DNA from: an uncultured Anaerobiospirillum sp.
Lineage (GTDB): Bacteria > Pseudomonadota > Gammaproteobacteria > Enterobacterales > Succinivibrionaceae
Assembly (NCBI GenBank): GCA_944390115.1
Contig: CALXOW010000006.1
Coordinates: 22,758 to 86,757 of the forward strand
Length of the DNA stretch: 64,000 bases
Direction of reading: 5' to 3'
Every line of letters starts with the position of its first letter. Position 1 is the first letter of the stretch. The notes below the pieces were generated by a model that did not search any database, was not told where the DNA came from, and worked only from the letters and a program-made list of their open reading frames with translations. The translations under genes and the position numbers were made by a program. This document shows, piece after piece, positions 43,016 to 51,532 of the stretch.

Positions 43016-43738
43016 ATGGACAACTCGGTTAATCCAGCGCCAGCACCGGCCAAAGCTCCAGAGCTTAATCCAGATTTATCGGGCGTCAGCTTAGATGACC
43101 TCTATCATCAGGCCATTAAACTGCACGATAGCAATGCCTTGCCTAATGCTGAGTTAAACAAGGTCGCTGCCGCCTTAGCTCAGGTGCAAGAGATCTTAAA
43201 CGAGCACAATAGCGATCACTTTATCGTGCGCCAAGCACGTCTGTCCGATATCGACAGCCTTGACAATATGGTGCGTTACTGGGCGCAGCAAGGCGAGAAT
43301 CTGCCGCGTCCACGCGAGGATTTGATTCGCAACATCCAGTCCTTTGCCGTCTGTGTTAAGAATGGCCAAGTTATGGGCTGTGCCTGCCTGTACGTCTATG
43401 ATACAGGCCTGGCTGAAATCCGCAGCCTCGGCGTTAATCCATTAGTACAGCGTCAAGGTCAGGGCCGCGCCATTGTGGAGTATCTGCTCTACAAGGCCGA
43501 GAGCTATGAGATCAAGAAGGTCTTTGTGCTTACGCGCAATCCTCAGTTCTTTGCCAAAGTTGGCTTCACCAAGACCACGATTGAAGCCCTGCCGGAGAAA
43601 ATTCGCAAGGACTGCGACAATTGCCCGAAGCGCGAGCGCTGCGACGAAGTGGCCTATGAGTACAACTTCGGTCCTGAGAAATCGTTAATCGCTAAGCATA
43701 CGCAACAGTTAAGCGCCATTGCGGTCAAGCCAGTTTAG
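43016..43738 (+). CDS. argA: Short-form N-acetylglutamate synthase (GNAT-only ArgA)
   Basis: GNAT-family acetyltransferase that most likely acetylates glutamate, the first arginine step. The 240-residue protein has an Ala/Pro-rich and helical N-terminus, then a GNAT domain from about residue 68 (FIVRQARLSDIDSLDNMV) with the acetyl-CoA loop VQRQGQGRAIVEYLL and LTRNPQFFAKVGF. A Cys cluster (DCDNCPKRERCDEVA) near residue 205 is typical of short ArgA proteins. The amino-acid-kinase domain of classical E. coli ArgA is absent. The position between argB and argD supports the assignment. No clear ribosome site precedes ATG 43016. Confidence 0.85.
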   Translation: MDNSVNPAPAPAKAPELNPDLSGVSLDDLYHQAIKLHDSNALPNAELNKVAAALAQVQEILNEHNSDHFIVRQARLSDIDSLDNMVRYWAQQGENLPRPREDLIRNIQSFAVCVKNGQVMGCACLYVYDTGLAEIRSLGVNPLVQRQGQGRAIVEYLLYKAESYEIKKVFVLTRNPQFFAKVGFTKTTIEALPEKIRKDCDNCPKRERCDEVAYEYNFGPEKSLIAKHTQQLSAIAVKPV

Positions 43739-43749
43739 GAGGACGAGCT

Positions 43750-44976
43750 ATGACAGTAACCAGACAGACCTTCGATCAGGTCATGATTCCATGCTATGTG
43801 CCTCAGGATATGGTGTTAGAGCGCGGTGATGGCTGCTATCTCTACGATACTGAGGGCAAGCGCTATGTTGATTTATCGGCCGGTATTGCGGTCAATTGCT
43901 TAGGCCACAATTATCCAGCGGTTGTTAAGACTATTAGTGAGCAGGCCCAGCGCTTAATTCACGTCAGCAATATCTTTGTCAACGACAAGACCCTGACCTT
44001 TGCCCAAGAGTTAACTCAGCTCACCGGCTTTGATCGGGTCTTCTTCAACAACTCTGGCGCTGAGGCCAATGAGGCGGCCTTAAAGCTGGCACGCCGCGTT
44101 GCCTACGACAATTACGGTGAGGACAAGAACGAGATTATCTCCTTTGCCCACTCCTTCCACGGCCGTACCTTGTTCTCGGTCAGTGTCGGCGGTCAGCCTA
44201 AGTACTCCTCCGGCTTTGGTCCTGCCATCGGCGGTATCACTCACCTTGAGTTCAATAACATCAAGGTCTTAGAAGAGACCATTAGTGACAAGACCTGTGC
44301 CGTGATCTTAGAGCCAATCCAAGGTGAAGGCGGTATTTTGCCGATCGAGCCTAAGTTCTTGGAACGGGTACGGCAGCTGTGCGATCAGTACCATGCCTTG
44401 CTCATTTTCGATGAGGTGCAGACTGGTGTGGGTCGTACTGGTACCTTCTACGCCTTTGAGCAATTTAAGGACTTAAATGGCGGCAAGGGCGTACGTCCAG
44501 ACATCCTGTCCTCGGCTAAGGGCTTAGCGGCCGGTATTCCGATTGGTGCCATTCTCACCACCAATGAGATTGCCCAGCACTTCAAGCCAGGCACTCATGG
44601 CTCGACCTTTGGCGGCAATCCTCTGGCGTGCGCAGTGGGCTCCTTAGTGCTGCACACAGTCAGCAACCCAGAGTTCTTAGCTCACGTCAGTGCGATGGGC
44701 GACTTAATTTGCTCCAAGCTCAGCGCCTTAAATGATAAGTACCACTGCTTCCAAGAGATCAGAGGCAAGGGCTTACTGATTGGTGCGCAGATGAGCCCAG
44801 AGTATCAGGACCAGGCAGGCAAGCTCCAGAAGTTGTGCTCCAAGCACGGGCTCTTGGTCTTGGTTGCAAGTGCCAATGTCCTGCGCTTGACCCCACCGCT
44901 CATCATCGGTGAGACCGAGGTCAACGAAGCCATGACCTTGCTTGAGCAAGCCATTCAAGAGCTCATTGCCCAGTAA
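43750..44976 (+). CDS. argD: Acetylornithine aminotransferase
   Basis: Class III PLP-dependent transaminase making N-acetylornithine, possibly also acting in lysine synthesis. Motifs are DLSAGIAVNCLGH, FFNNSGAEANEAALKLAR, SFHGRTL, IFDEVQTGVGRTGTF and the PLP lysine in SSAKGLAAGIPIGAI (about residue 255). GTHGSTFGGNPLACAVG completes the family pattern. The 408-residue length is normal. A strong AGGAGG is 11 bp after the argA stop, so the two genes are translated from one message. A long hairpin follows. Confidence 0.96.
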   Translation: MTVTRQTFDQVMIPCYVPQDMVLERGDGCYLYDTEGKRYVDLSAGIAVNCLGHNYPAVVKTISEQAQRLIHVSNIFVNDKTLTFAQELTQLTGFDRVFFNNSGAEANEAALKLARRVAYDNYGEDKNEIISFAHSFHGRTLFSVSVGGQPKYSSGFGPAIGGITHLEFNNIKVLEETISDKTCAVILEPIQGEGGILPIEPKFLERVRQLCDQYHALLIFDEVQTGVGRTGTFYAFEQFKDLNGGKGVRPDILSSAKGLAAGIPIGAILTTNEIAQHFKPGTHGSTFGGNPLACAVGSLVLHTVSNPEFLAHVSAMGDLICSKLSALNDKYHCFQEIRGKGLLIGAQMSPEYQDQAGKLQKLCSKHGLLVLVASANVLRLTPPLIIGETEVNEAMTLLEQAIQELIAQ

Positions 44977-45000
44977 AAAGAAAGCTTAACGAGCTTTGAC

Positions 45001-45073
45001 CAGCCCCATAGACGGCACCACGCTAAAGTCCCAGAGACAGCCCGTGGTGACGCCTATGGGGCTGCTTTGTTTT
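45001..45073 (+). terminator. Long terminator hairpin after argD
   Basis: CAGCCCCATAG (45001-45011) pairs with CTATGGGGCTG (45054-45064). An inner CACCACG (45016-45022) pairs with CGTGGTG (45043-45049). The stem is followed by CTTTGTTTTT. Confidence 0.85.
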
Positions 45074-45115
45074 TAGGCTATACTGAGATTGAGTGCATGG
45101 ATGGAGACTGAGCTG

Positions 45116-46789
45116 ATGGCAGTGACTTTTGTTAAACCCGAGCTTAATCAGGTAATTAAGCGCAAGAGCGACGGGGCTATGTTCCGCGTCATTGCCGATT
45201 GTGACGAGTACAGCTTGATTTATCGCCTGCCCACGCTCGATGACTTGCTTAATCTCATCAACTGCGACTTTGATGACTACGATGAGCTCTGTAGCCGTTA
45301 TGCTCAATGGCTCAAGGGCGACTCAACAGTCACGCCGTTGCTTTTTTCCGAGAACCTGCCGTCTCAGCGTGACTTAAGCACGGACCTTGGACTGCTCAAG
45401 GCTTTACACGATATGAGCTTAAGTCCCTGGAATGAGCTGGGGGAGTGGCAGCTCTCGCGCATCTACGTTAAGCGCCCGTACGTTAAAAGCGATGACGACG
45501 ACGACGATTACTATGGTCGCTATAATCGTTATGAACACTACTACGATTATGACGAAGATTACGACGATGACGACGAGGTCGATCCGGCGATTGCGCAAGC
45601 GTTAGAGTGGGATGAGGTCGATTTTGTCCGTGACCCCTTTGCTCCGCTCCTGCATACCCACCAAAACCGCTGGGAGCGGGTCAAAAGCCGCGATCTTTAT
45701 GCTTTGCTTGCACCGCTTGATTTTGCGCGAGTTTGGAAGATCATTGAAGGAAGTGGTAGCTCTTTCTTCAACAATATGGGCGTGCGCTTAGGTATGCCCG
45801 CGCACTTGGTGCAGCACCTGCTCCATGTCTGGTGTATCTTCGGCGGCTGCAAAGAGGGGTTAATTTATGCCCAAGAATTGCTGTCCGCTCAATCCGCGCT
45901 GACAGCATACCAAGATGACGAGCTAGGAGCATGGAGCTATCGTCTGTGGTTGAGCTGGAGTTATCAGCTGGCGATGCAGCTTGATGTCAGAAAGGAACAG
46001 AAGGTTAAGCCTGAGTTTTGGGATGAATCATTTGCTGAGTATGGTTCTGCCATTATGAGTGCTTTTGGCGGGCCTAAATACTCACTGCTCTATGCGGTTA
46101 AGCACAGCACTTTGTTCCAGCCACAGCTTGAGCACTTTGAGGCGATCTGTCACAGTCTAAATTCCTTTGATGGTAAGAACGTCAAGCGGGCCGAGCTTGA
46201 GACCTATGGCATCGATCCTAACTTCCTAGGCTGGGTTTTGCCGTTGCCCTGCAAGGCAGGAACTACTCTGCCTGCCGAGCTTAAGGCTAAGCTTCAAGCT
46301 GAGCTTGACTTTTATTGCATGGGCCTAGCTCTAGAGCAAGCGGTTTTGGCTTACAAAAAGGGTGAAGTGCCCGTAGGGGCAGTGGTGCTTAGCTCTTTTG
46401 ATGAGGGGTTGCGCTTGCTAGCGGCAAAAGGCAACAGCGTGATTAGTGAGCACGACCCGTCGGCGCATGCGGAGATCTTAGCCTTGCGGGCAGCGGGCAA
46501 GGAAATGGATAATTATCGCCTCGGCGGCACCACGCTTTATGTAACCTTAGAGCCGTGCTGCATGTGCGCCATGGCCGCGATTCATGCGCGGGTTGATCGC
46601 ATTGTCTATGGCGCGGTCGATCCGCGCACGGGCGCCTGTGGGTCGGTGTTTGATTTGGTCAATGATCCGCACCATAACCACCACGTTGAGGTGGTAGGGG
46701 GCGTACGGGCGCAAGAGTGTTCTCAGCTCTTGAAGCGCTTCTTTACCGAGCGCCGGGAGCAAAGTCGTGAGCAAGGTGATGCCGATTAA
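45116..46789 (+). CDS. tadA: TadA-type tRNA adenosine deaminase fused to an uncharacterised N-terminal region
   Basis: A 557-residue fusion. The C-terminal ~160 residues are an intact TadA domain, which converts A34 to inosine in tRNA-Arg(ACG). Zinc ligands are His451 in SAHAEILALR and Cys481/Cys484 in EPCCMC, and the catalytic Glu is Glu453; EVPVGAVV and IVYGAVDPRTGACGS also match TadA. The first ~395 residues are unlike normal TadA (about 165 aa in total). They contain a D/Y-rich stretch near residues 123-155 and conserved segments such as HVWCIFGG and AFGGPKYSLLY. These are shared with the next gene, 11 bp downstream. Start ATG 45116 follows GGAG and matches the paralogue's start. Confidence 0.88.
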   Translation: MAVTFVKPELNQVIKRKSDGAMFRVIADCDEYSLIYRLPTLDDLLNLINCDFDDYDELCSRYAQWLKGDSTVTPLLFSENLPSQRDLSTDLGLLKALHDMSLSPWNELGEWQLSRIYVKRPYVKSDDDDDDYYGRYNRYEHYYDYDEDYDDDDEVDPAIAQALEWDEVDFVRDPFAPLLHTHQNRWERVKSRDLYALLAPLDFARVWKIIEGSGSSFFNNMGVRLGMPAHLVQHLLHVWCIFGGCKEGLIYAQELLSAQSALTAYQDDELGAWSYRLWLSWSYQLAMQLDVRKEQKVKPEFWDESFAEYGSAIMSAFGGPKYSLLYAVKHSTLFQPQLEHFEAICHSLNSFDGKNVKRAELETYGIDPNFLGWVLPLPCKAGTTLPAELKAKLQAELDFYCMGLALEQAVLAYKKGEVPVGAVVLSSFDEGLRLLAAKGNSVISEHDPSAHAEILALRAAGKEMDNYRLGGTTLYVTLEPCCMCAMAAIHARVDRIVYGAVDPRTGACGSVFDLVNDPHHNHHVEVVGGVRAQECSQLLKRFFTERREQSREQGDAD

Positions 46790-46800
46790 GGGGAAAAGTG

Positions 46801-49038
46801 ATGCAAGTGTCATTTGTGGCGCCTAAGCTCGGGCGCGTGCTGTATGATCAGGCGAACAATACTTATTTCCGCGTGATTGAGGAGCGCAGCAAATATCTCG
46901 TGCTGTATGAGTTGCCGGATATCGAAGATATTCTCGAGCTGTGTCATGTATCACAAGCTCAATATGATGAGCTCTGTGAACGTTATGATAAGTGGCAGAG
47001 CGGTGATGAGAGCATCACCCCGGTTTTCGCCAACGGCCAGATTGCAGGTGGTTCTCAGGCTAAAAAACCAGATGATCCTGCCCCTCGTTATATGGTTTCT
47101 GATCAAGCGCCAAATACCAAGCCGGATAAAACTCGGTTACCGCGCTCTAAGCGCGCGAAGGCGGCAGTTTTAGCTAAAGCTCAGAAAGCAGTTAAAACTG
47201 GTCCTACCTCATGGCAGGTGCGTGATGATAGAGCTTTGCTGGCGGCTTATAACAGCTTAGAAGGGCGTTATGTCCTGCTGTGGGAGGACTGGGATCTATA
47301 TGATGTCTACTCTAATAAGGATAGCGATGCCTCGCTTGAGTTGACTTTGGAGGAGTTGACTGAGTGTGAAGATCCGGTGGCGCCTCTTTTGCGCAGCGCG
47401 CAAAATGAGGCTGAGGCAACTAAGATTGCAGCACTTGCTCCCTTAGTTGCTGATCTCGATCTGGTGGCTTTGCGCAATGCCAACGCGCAGATGAATGGCA
47501 ACTATTTCTATCGCATTGCGCTTAATTTCAAGGTACCTACGGGCTTTGCGCGGCATTTGTTGCATATCTGGTGCATCTTTGGTGGAACCCCTGAGGGGCT
47601 CATGTACACCAAGGAGCTCCTCGCCATCCAAAGGTGTCCCAACAATTTTGGCTTTCTGCCCGATGAGCTGAGGTTGCTTTTCTTCCCATCCGTAGAGCAT
47701 TGGGCCCAAGACTTTTTCTGGACTAATCTATTTGACTTGATGGCGCGCAAGTTCTTGTGGAATTATCCGCATGCAGGCTTGGTTTGGGATGGCCGCCTAA
47801 CTCAAGAAATAATGTATACCATTTGGGATCAAGCCATCTACGATGATTTTGGTGCTGCCATTATCGAGGCTTTTGGCGGTCCTAAGCACTCGCTTTTATG
47901 GCAGTTCAAGCACACTCCGCGCTTTGCTCCTGATAATTTTGCTTCAGACTACGTCAGGACCGTAATGGAAGCGCTTATGCGCAAACGCACCGACCATAGA
48001 GGGTGCTTACTTGCAGCCCAAGATATGGATCGCTTCGGCATCAATCCGTTCTACGTTCACTGCTTGATGCCGTTGCCGCGTAAGCCTGGCTTTGTGTTCG
48101 ATAAAACAACACGCTTATTAATGTTAGCTGAGGTTGACTTCTATGGTATGGGAAACGTGCTCGAATACGCAGCTCATGCTTTAGATAAGGGGTTTTACCC
48201 TGAAGCCATAGAGATACTAACACCACCGGAACAGGGTTGTGCCACCGATCTTGATGCTAATTTGACTGGCCTATCTAGGGTCAACAAAAGGCAGGCACCA
48301 TTAAAGCAGCTTGTGGTGGCGGCGCTGCTCCTCGTTCAAGAAAAAAATGATGACCGGCTGAGTGGTGCTTTGGTGTTCACCCTCACCGAACCAGATCTGG
48401 AATCAGTCAAGCTACTCGTTGCTAGGGGCGTTGCCCGCATTGTCTATGGCGTAGCTGATCCTAAGCACGGTGCCTTTAGCACCGGGGCTTTTGCCCAGCT
48501 CGGTGTCGAGCTTGAGGTCAGCGCCGGTATTCGTGCCCAAGAGTGCCAGCACCTGATTGACCTCTACTACAAGGCGCAACGCCAAAAGATCGCGCGTGCC
48601 CAGCGCAAAAAGCCAGTAACCACAGCTCAAGCCAATGCTGAGCTTGCTGCTTTTGCGCGCAAGGTCGAGCAAGAATATGCCGCCAAGCAGGCAGCGTCCG
48701 AGCAAGCTACTGAAACGAAGTCTGCTGCTAAGAAGACAGCTGGGACCAAAGCTTCTGCCAAGAAGGAAACTGAGGCCAAAGCTCCAGCTAAGAAGCCTGC
48801 GATTAAGAAGGCAAGTGAGGCCAAAGCCACAGCCAAGCAGCCAGCTGCTAAGAAGGCAACTGATGCCAAAGCCCCAGCTAAGAAGCCTGCTACCAAGAAG
48901 ACAACTGGGACTAAAGCTATAGTGAAGAAGCCAGCTGCCAAGAAACCAGCTGCTAAGAAGGCCGAAGCTACTGAGGTACAAGCAGCACCGGTTAAGCGCG
49001 GGCGCCGCCGTGTCGCTGACGTTCAAGAGCAGCAATAG
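46801..49038 (+). CDS. Paralogue of the TadA fusion with degenerate deaminase domain and H1-like tail
   Basis: A 745-residue protein, paralogous over its N-terminal ~480 residues to the TadA fusion just upstream (matching HIWCIFGG, AFGGPKHSLLW, FGINPF and LPRKPG). The TadA-like part follows (about 455-615), where ARIVYGVADPKHGAFSTG and GIRAQECQHLIDLYY match the partner. The zinc and catalytic residues are gone: the His and Glu positions read Pro500 and Lys502, and the two Cys positions read Asp532 and Ser535. The last ~110 residues are Lys/Ala-rich repeats (AAKK, APAKKPA) ending KRGRRR. Start ATG 46801 follows AAGGGG. It is probably co-expressed with the active copy; a partner role is inference. 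Codon use is less biased than in nearby genes. Confidence 0.85.
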   Translation: MQVSFVAPKLGRVLYDQANNTYFRVIEERSKYLVLYELPDIEDILELCHVSQAQYDELCERYDKWQSGDESITPVFANGQIAGGSQAKKPDDPAPRYMVSDQAPNTKPDKTRLPRSKRAKAAVLAKAQKAVKTGPTSWQVRDDRALLAAYNSLEGRYVLLWEDWDLYDVYSNKDSDASLELTLEELTECEDPVAPLLRSAQNEAEATKIAALAPLVADLDLVALRNANAQMNGNYFYRIALNFKVPTGFARHLLHIWCIFGGTPEGLMYTKELLAIQRCPNNFGFLPDELRLLFFPSVEHWAQDFFWTNLFDLMARKFLWNYPHAGLVWDGRLTQEIMYTIWDQAIYDDFGAAIIEAFGGPKHSLLWQFKHTPRFAPDNFASDYVRTVMEALMRKRTDHRGCLLAAQDMDRFGINPFYVHCLMPLPRKPGFVFDKTTRLLMLAEVDFYGMGNVLEYAAHALDKGFYPEAIEILTPPEQGCATDLDANLTGLSRVNKRQAPLKQLVVAALLLVQEKNDDRLSGALVFTLTEPDLESVKLLVARGVARIVYGVADPKHGAFSTGAFAQLGVELEVSAGIRAQECQHLIDLYYKAQRQKIARAQRKKPVTTAQANAELAAFARKVEQEYAAKQAASEQATETKSAAKKTAGTKASAKKETEAKAPAKKPAIKKASEAKATAKQPAAKKATDAKAPAKKPATKKTTGTKAIVKKPAAKKPAAKKAEATEVQAAPVKRGRRRVADVQEQQ

Positions 49039-49524
49039 GAGGATGGTGCAGCGTCATTGATTGCGTTTCAGCTCGGGCGCGTGGTCGCAACTAAGACGCA
49101 CCGTGCGTTTTGTGACAGGAACCGCAGCTGTCCCTAAGACTCAGAGTCAGACTTGGCGCCAGCACAAATTTGGCGCCTGCCTCCAAACCGCTTAAGGAAA
49201 TGTGCTGGCTCAGTGCACTCAAATGGTCGGGGGTGGAACTTGCCCTTAAGATCGTGGTCTAGCTGATGAGACTAGGTGATGACTTGAGCTGCCCAGTAAG
49301 TGCGGCTTAAGCCATTGCTACTTGCTGCAGCACCCATGAGTTTTGGGAACTCATTTTGAGCTCGTATCGAGGTTGCGTTCGTGCTTTTCTCAGGCTGCAC
49401 GATGCTGCTTGGAGCCTTTGCCTAAACTGGCGGGGCTTGATTGGTTTCGCGCTTAATTTGCTCTGGCGTCTGCCTGGTTTCTGGGGCGGGCGCTGTGTCG
49501 TTGTTTTCAGAAGGAACTTAAATT
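49039..49524. other. Intergenic region, no gene seen
   Basis: A 486-bp stretch with no coding frame I would support and no strong hairpin. It precedes dgkA. Confidence 0.5.
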
Positions 49525-49887
49525 ATGGGTAAGCCAGGTGCTACCGGTTTAACGCGCATTATTCACGCCGCACGCTATAGCATGCAGGGCTTTAAGGCCG
49601 GCTACAAGCATGAAGCTGCCATCCGCCAAGAGCTGCTCTTAGGCATTGTGCTGACTATCTTGGCCTTTCCGGTTAGTGACAGTGTCGTCGAGCTTATCTT
49701 GCTTATTGTTATGCCGTGGCTGACCTTTACGGTGGAGATCTTAAACTCCGCGATTGAGGCTGTCGTGGACCGCTTTGGCGATGAGTACCATGAGCTCTCG
49801 GGCCGGGCTAAGGACTTAGGCTCAGCTGCGGTCTTTGTCATGCTGTGCTTAACTGGCTTTACCTGGCTTGCTATCTTAGTGGCCTAA
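49525..49887 (+). CDS. dgkA: Diacylglycerol kinase
   Basis: A 120-residue inner-membrane enzyme that phosphorylates diacylglycerol released during membrane-derived oligosaccharide and lipid turnover. It has three membrane segments and the family motifs: ARYSMQGFKAGYKHEAAIRQ at the first interface, VEILNSAIEAVVDR with the catalytic Glu, and SGRAKDLGSAAV. The length is normal. AGAAGGAA precedes ATG 49525. A perfect 16-bp terminator separates it from dsbB on the other strand. Confidence 0.96.
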   Translation: MGKPGATGLTRIIHAARYSMQGFKAGYKHEAAIRQELLLGIVLTILAFPVSDSVVELILLIVMPWLTFTVEILNSAIEAVVDRFGDEYHELSGRAKDLGSAAVFVMLCLTGFTWLAILVA

Positions 49888-49909
49888 CCCAAGTTTTTGG
49901 GCTGACTAC

Positions 49910-49944
49910 AAACAGTGAGGGCGCCTAAGGCGCCCTCACTGTTT
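49910..49944. terminator. Perfect bidirectional terminator between dgkA and dsbB
   Basis: A 16-bp perfect stem (AAACAGTGAGGGCGCC, 49910-49925, with its complement 49929-49944) and a 3-nt loop. It lies between convergent genes. Confidence 0.9.
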
Positions 49945-49961
49945 GCTAGAACCGGATGAGA

Positions 49962-50507
49962 TTAGCGATAGAAATCGATGTAACCGCGACGGCGGCGCTT
50001 AACGAACTCGCTGAAGAAGAAGAGCACCGATACGATTAAGCCGCAGGCAAAACTCAAGATGATCCACTCTGGCATCGAGAAGCCTAAGAGCGACCAATCT
50101 AGTGGGGCGCAGGTAGCAGTTGGCTCAAACATCCATGGTAGCCACTCGTCGAGCTTTAAGTAGGATGGAAATTGAGCCTTGAGCTGGCAGCTGGCACCAA
50201 AACCAGTTTGATAAACCGAAGTTAAGTGGTCAAAGGCGACCAAGACACCACCGGCGGAACCTGCCATAAAGGTGAGGTTGGCGAGGTTGCGCAGCACAAA
50301 GTTGCTTGGGCACAAGAAGCCGATGAAGCCTGCAATGATAAAGGTCAGGTAGAGGGCGCGCTCATAGACGCAGTTGACGCACGGCGGCAGGCGCAGTTCA
50401 TATTGGAAATAAAGACCACAGCACTCTAAAACGATGCCCAATAATAAGAGCAGAAACCAGAAAAAACGGTGACGGGCCAACGTTTGTACAAATCTAAGCA
50501 GTCCCAT
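49962..50507 (-). CDS. dsbB: Disulfide bond formation protein B
   Basis: A 181-residue inner-membrane protein with four membrane segments that reoxidises periplasmic DsbA and passes electrons to quinone. The first Cys pair is in PPCVNCVYERA (CxxC, about residues 42-45). The second pair is spaced in the periplasmic loop, in GASCQLK and TATCAPLDW. The Arg after the first pair (CVYER) is the conserved quinone-related residue. ATG 50507 follows GAGGTGG. In an anaerobe it would depend on menaquinone, which is inference. No dsbA is in the window. Confidence 0.93.
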   Translation of the reverse strand: MGLLRFVQTLARHRFFWFLLLLLGIVLECCGLYFQYELRLPPCVNCVYERALYLTFIIAGFIGFLCPSNFVLRNLANLTFMAGSAGGVLVAFDHLTSVYQTGFGASCQLKAQFPSYLKLDEWLPWMFEPTATCAPLDWSLLGFSMPEWIILSFACGLIVSVLFFFSEFVKRRRRGYIDFYR

Positions 50508-51532
50508 TTACCACCTCAAAACTCTCATTGATGCGCGCTCACGCGCTCCTGACCTCAAGACAGCAACGCTCGTGCCGCAGTGTGGAGCTCATCAGTCCTT
50601 TCTTATGAACACCACATAACCATGTCTGTGATCTCTTGCTTGGGGTTTTACCCTCAAACTTAACCTCATCACTCTAGCCTACTTTGCTTGCAAAAGAAAG
50701 TCGGAAGCCGCCTAAAAACGCCACATTGCATCTTGGCTCACCATTTTTGTGGCCGAGCGCGTTGATCTCTGAGCAAATTGCTGCTGTGCTCAGCAATTGT
50801 CGGACAGGTTGGCCCCTGCCCAAACGGCTCCGAGTGCCAAAAGAAATGCGGCCAAGAGCAAATAGAGGTGCGCCCAAAGATCTACCCCTAGGGCGCTTGC
50901 TTTGTCACGTGCGCATAGTTCGCGCTGAACGCGGAGACCCTGGGGCGTGCTCAAACAAGTGAGCTCTTGTCAGTGTTTTTGGAGCGAAAGGCGTTTCACT
51001 GCACCTGTTGCTTTAACTGACGAAACAGCTTGAGCAAGCTGGTTCTGGGGCATAGCTGCCAAAATTTGCGCTAAAAAAGATAGGGGGCAAAGCCGTAAGA
51101 GCTTGATAAAAATGAGGGGCCGCAGACGCGCCAATGCGTTAAATTGGTGGTAGGTGCTGGGTTTGGCCTTTCTTTGCTGAGCAAAACATCAATTAATGTA
51201 ATGTGCAAGTTAATTTTCAATAAATTGAGGTTAAATCAATTGAAATTGTGATTTGCATCGCAAAAAGCGCACGCTTATAGGGCATTTCTCACACTTTTGA
51301 ATCAAGGTATCTGGGACGAAGCGTTGCTAATTGTCACAATGGGGGCGTGACCCCCGAGCTATGTGCTTTATACGCTATGCGCTGTGGCCGAGCGCTAGGT
51401 GCTGTGGCCTGGTGTTGTGGCTTATGTAGCGGCTTAGTGCTGCGAACATGCGCTCTGCTCTGGGGAGGTGGAAAGTTGCTTTTATCGGGAGCAGTGGTGG
51501 AGCTGCTGCCTATGCTATGTGTTGAGGTGCCT
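50508..51532. promoter_or_regulatory. Long upstream region of aspA with a CRP-like site
   Basis: About 1 kb without a supported gene between divergent dsbB and aspA. The part 51180-51300 is AT-rich and holds a CRP-like sequence TGTGA-N6-TCGCA (51247-51262), one mismatch from consensus. aspA of E. coli is catabolite-controlled, which makes the site plausible but not certain. Confidence 0.4.

Noticed and set aside
48412-49035. Long minus-strand open frame opposite the Lys/Ala tail
   Set aside because: A by-product of repeated AAG/GCT codons on the plus strand; no ribosome site.
50684-50962. A 92-codon plus-strand open frame between dsbB and aspA
   Set aside because: No ribosome site, no recognisable protein pattern, and a similar-length frame exists on the other strand.
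51220-51240. Possible FNR site upstream of aspA
   Set aside because: TTGA and TCAA halves are present but separated by seven bases rather than the six in the FNR consensus.
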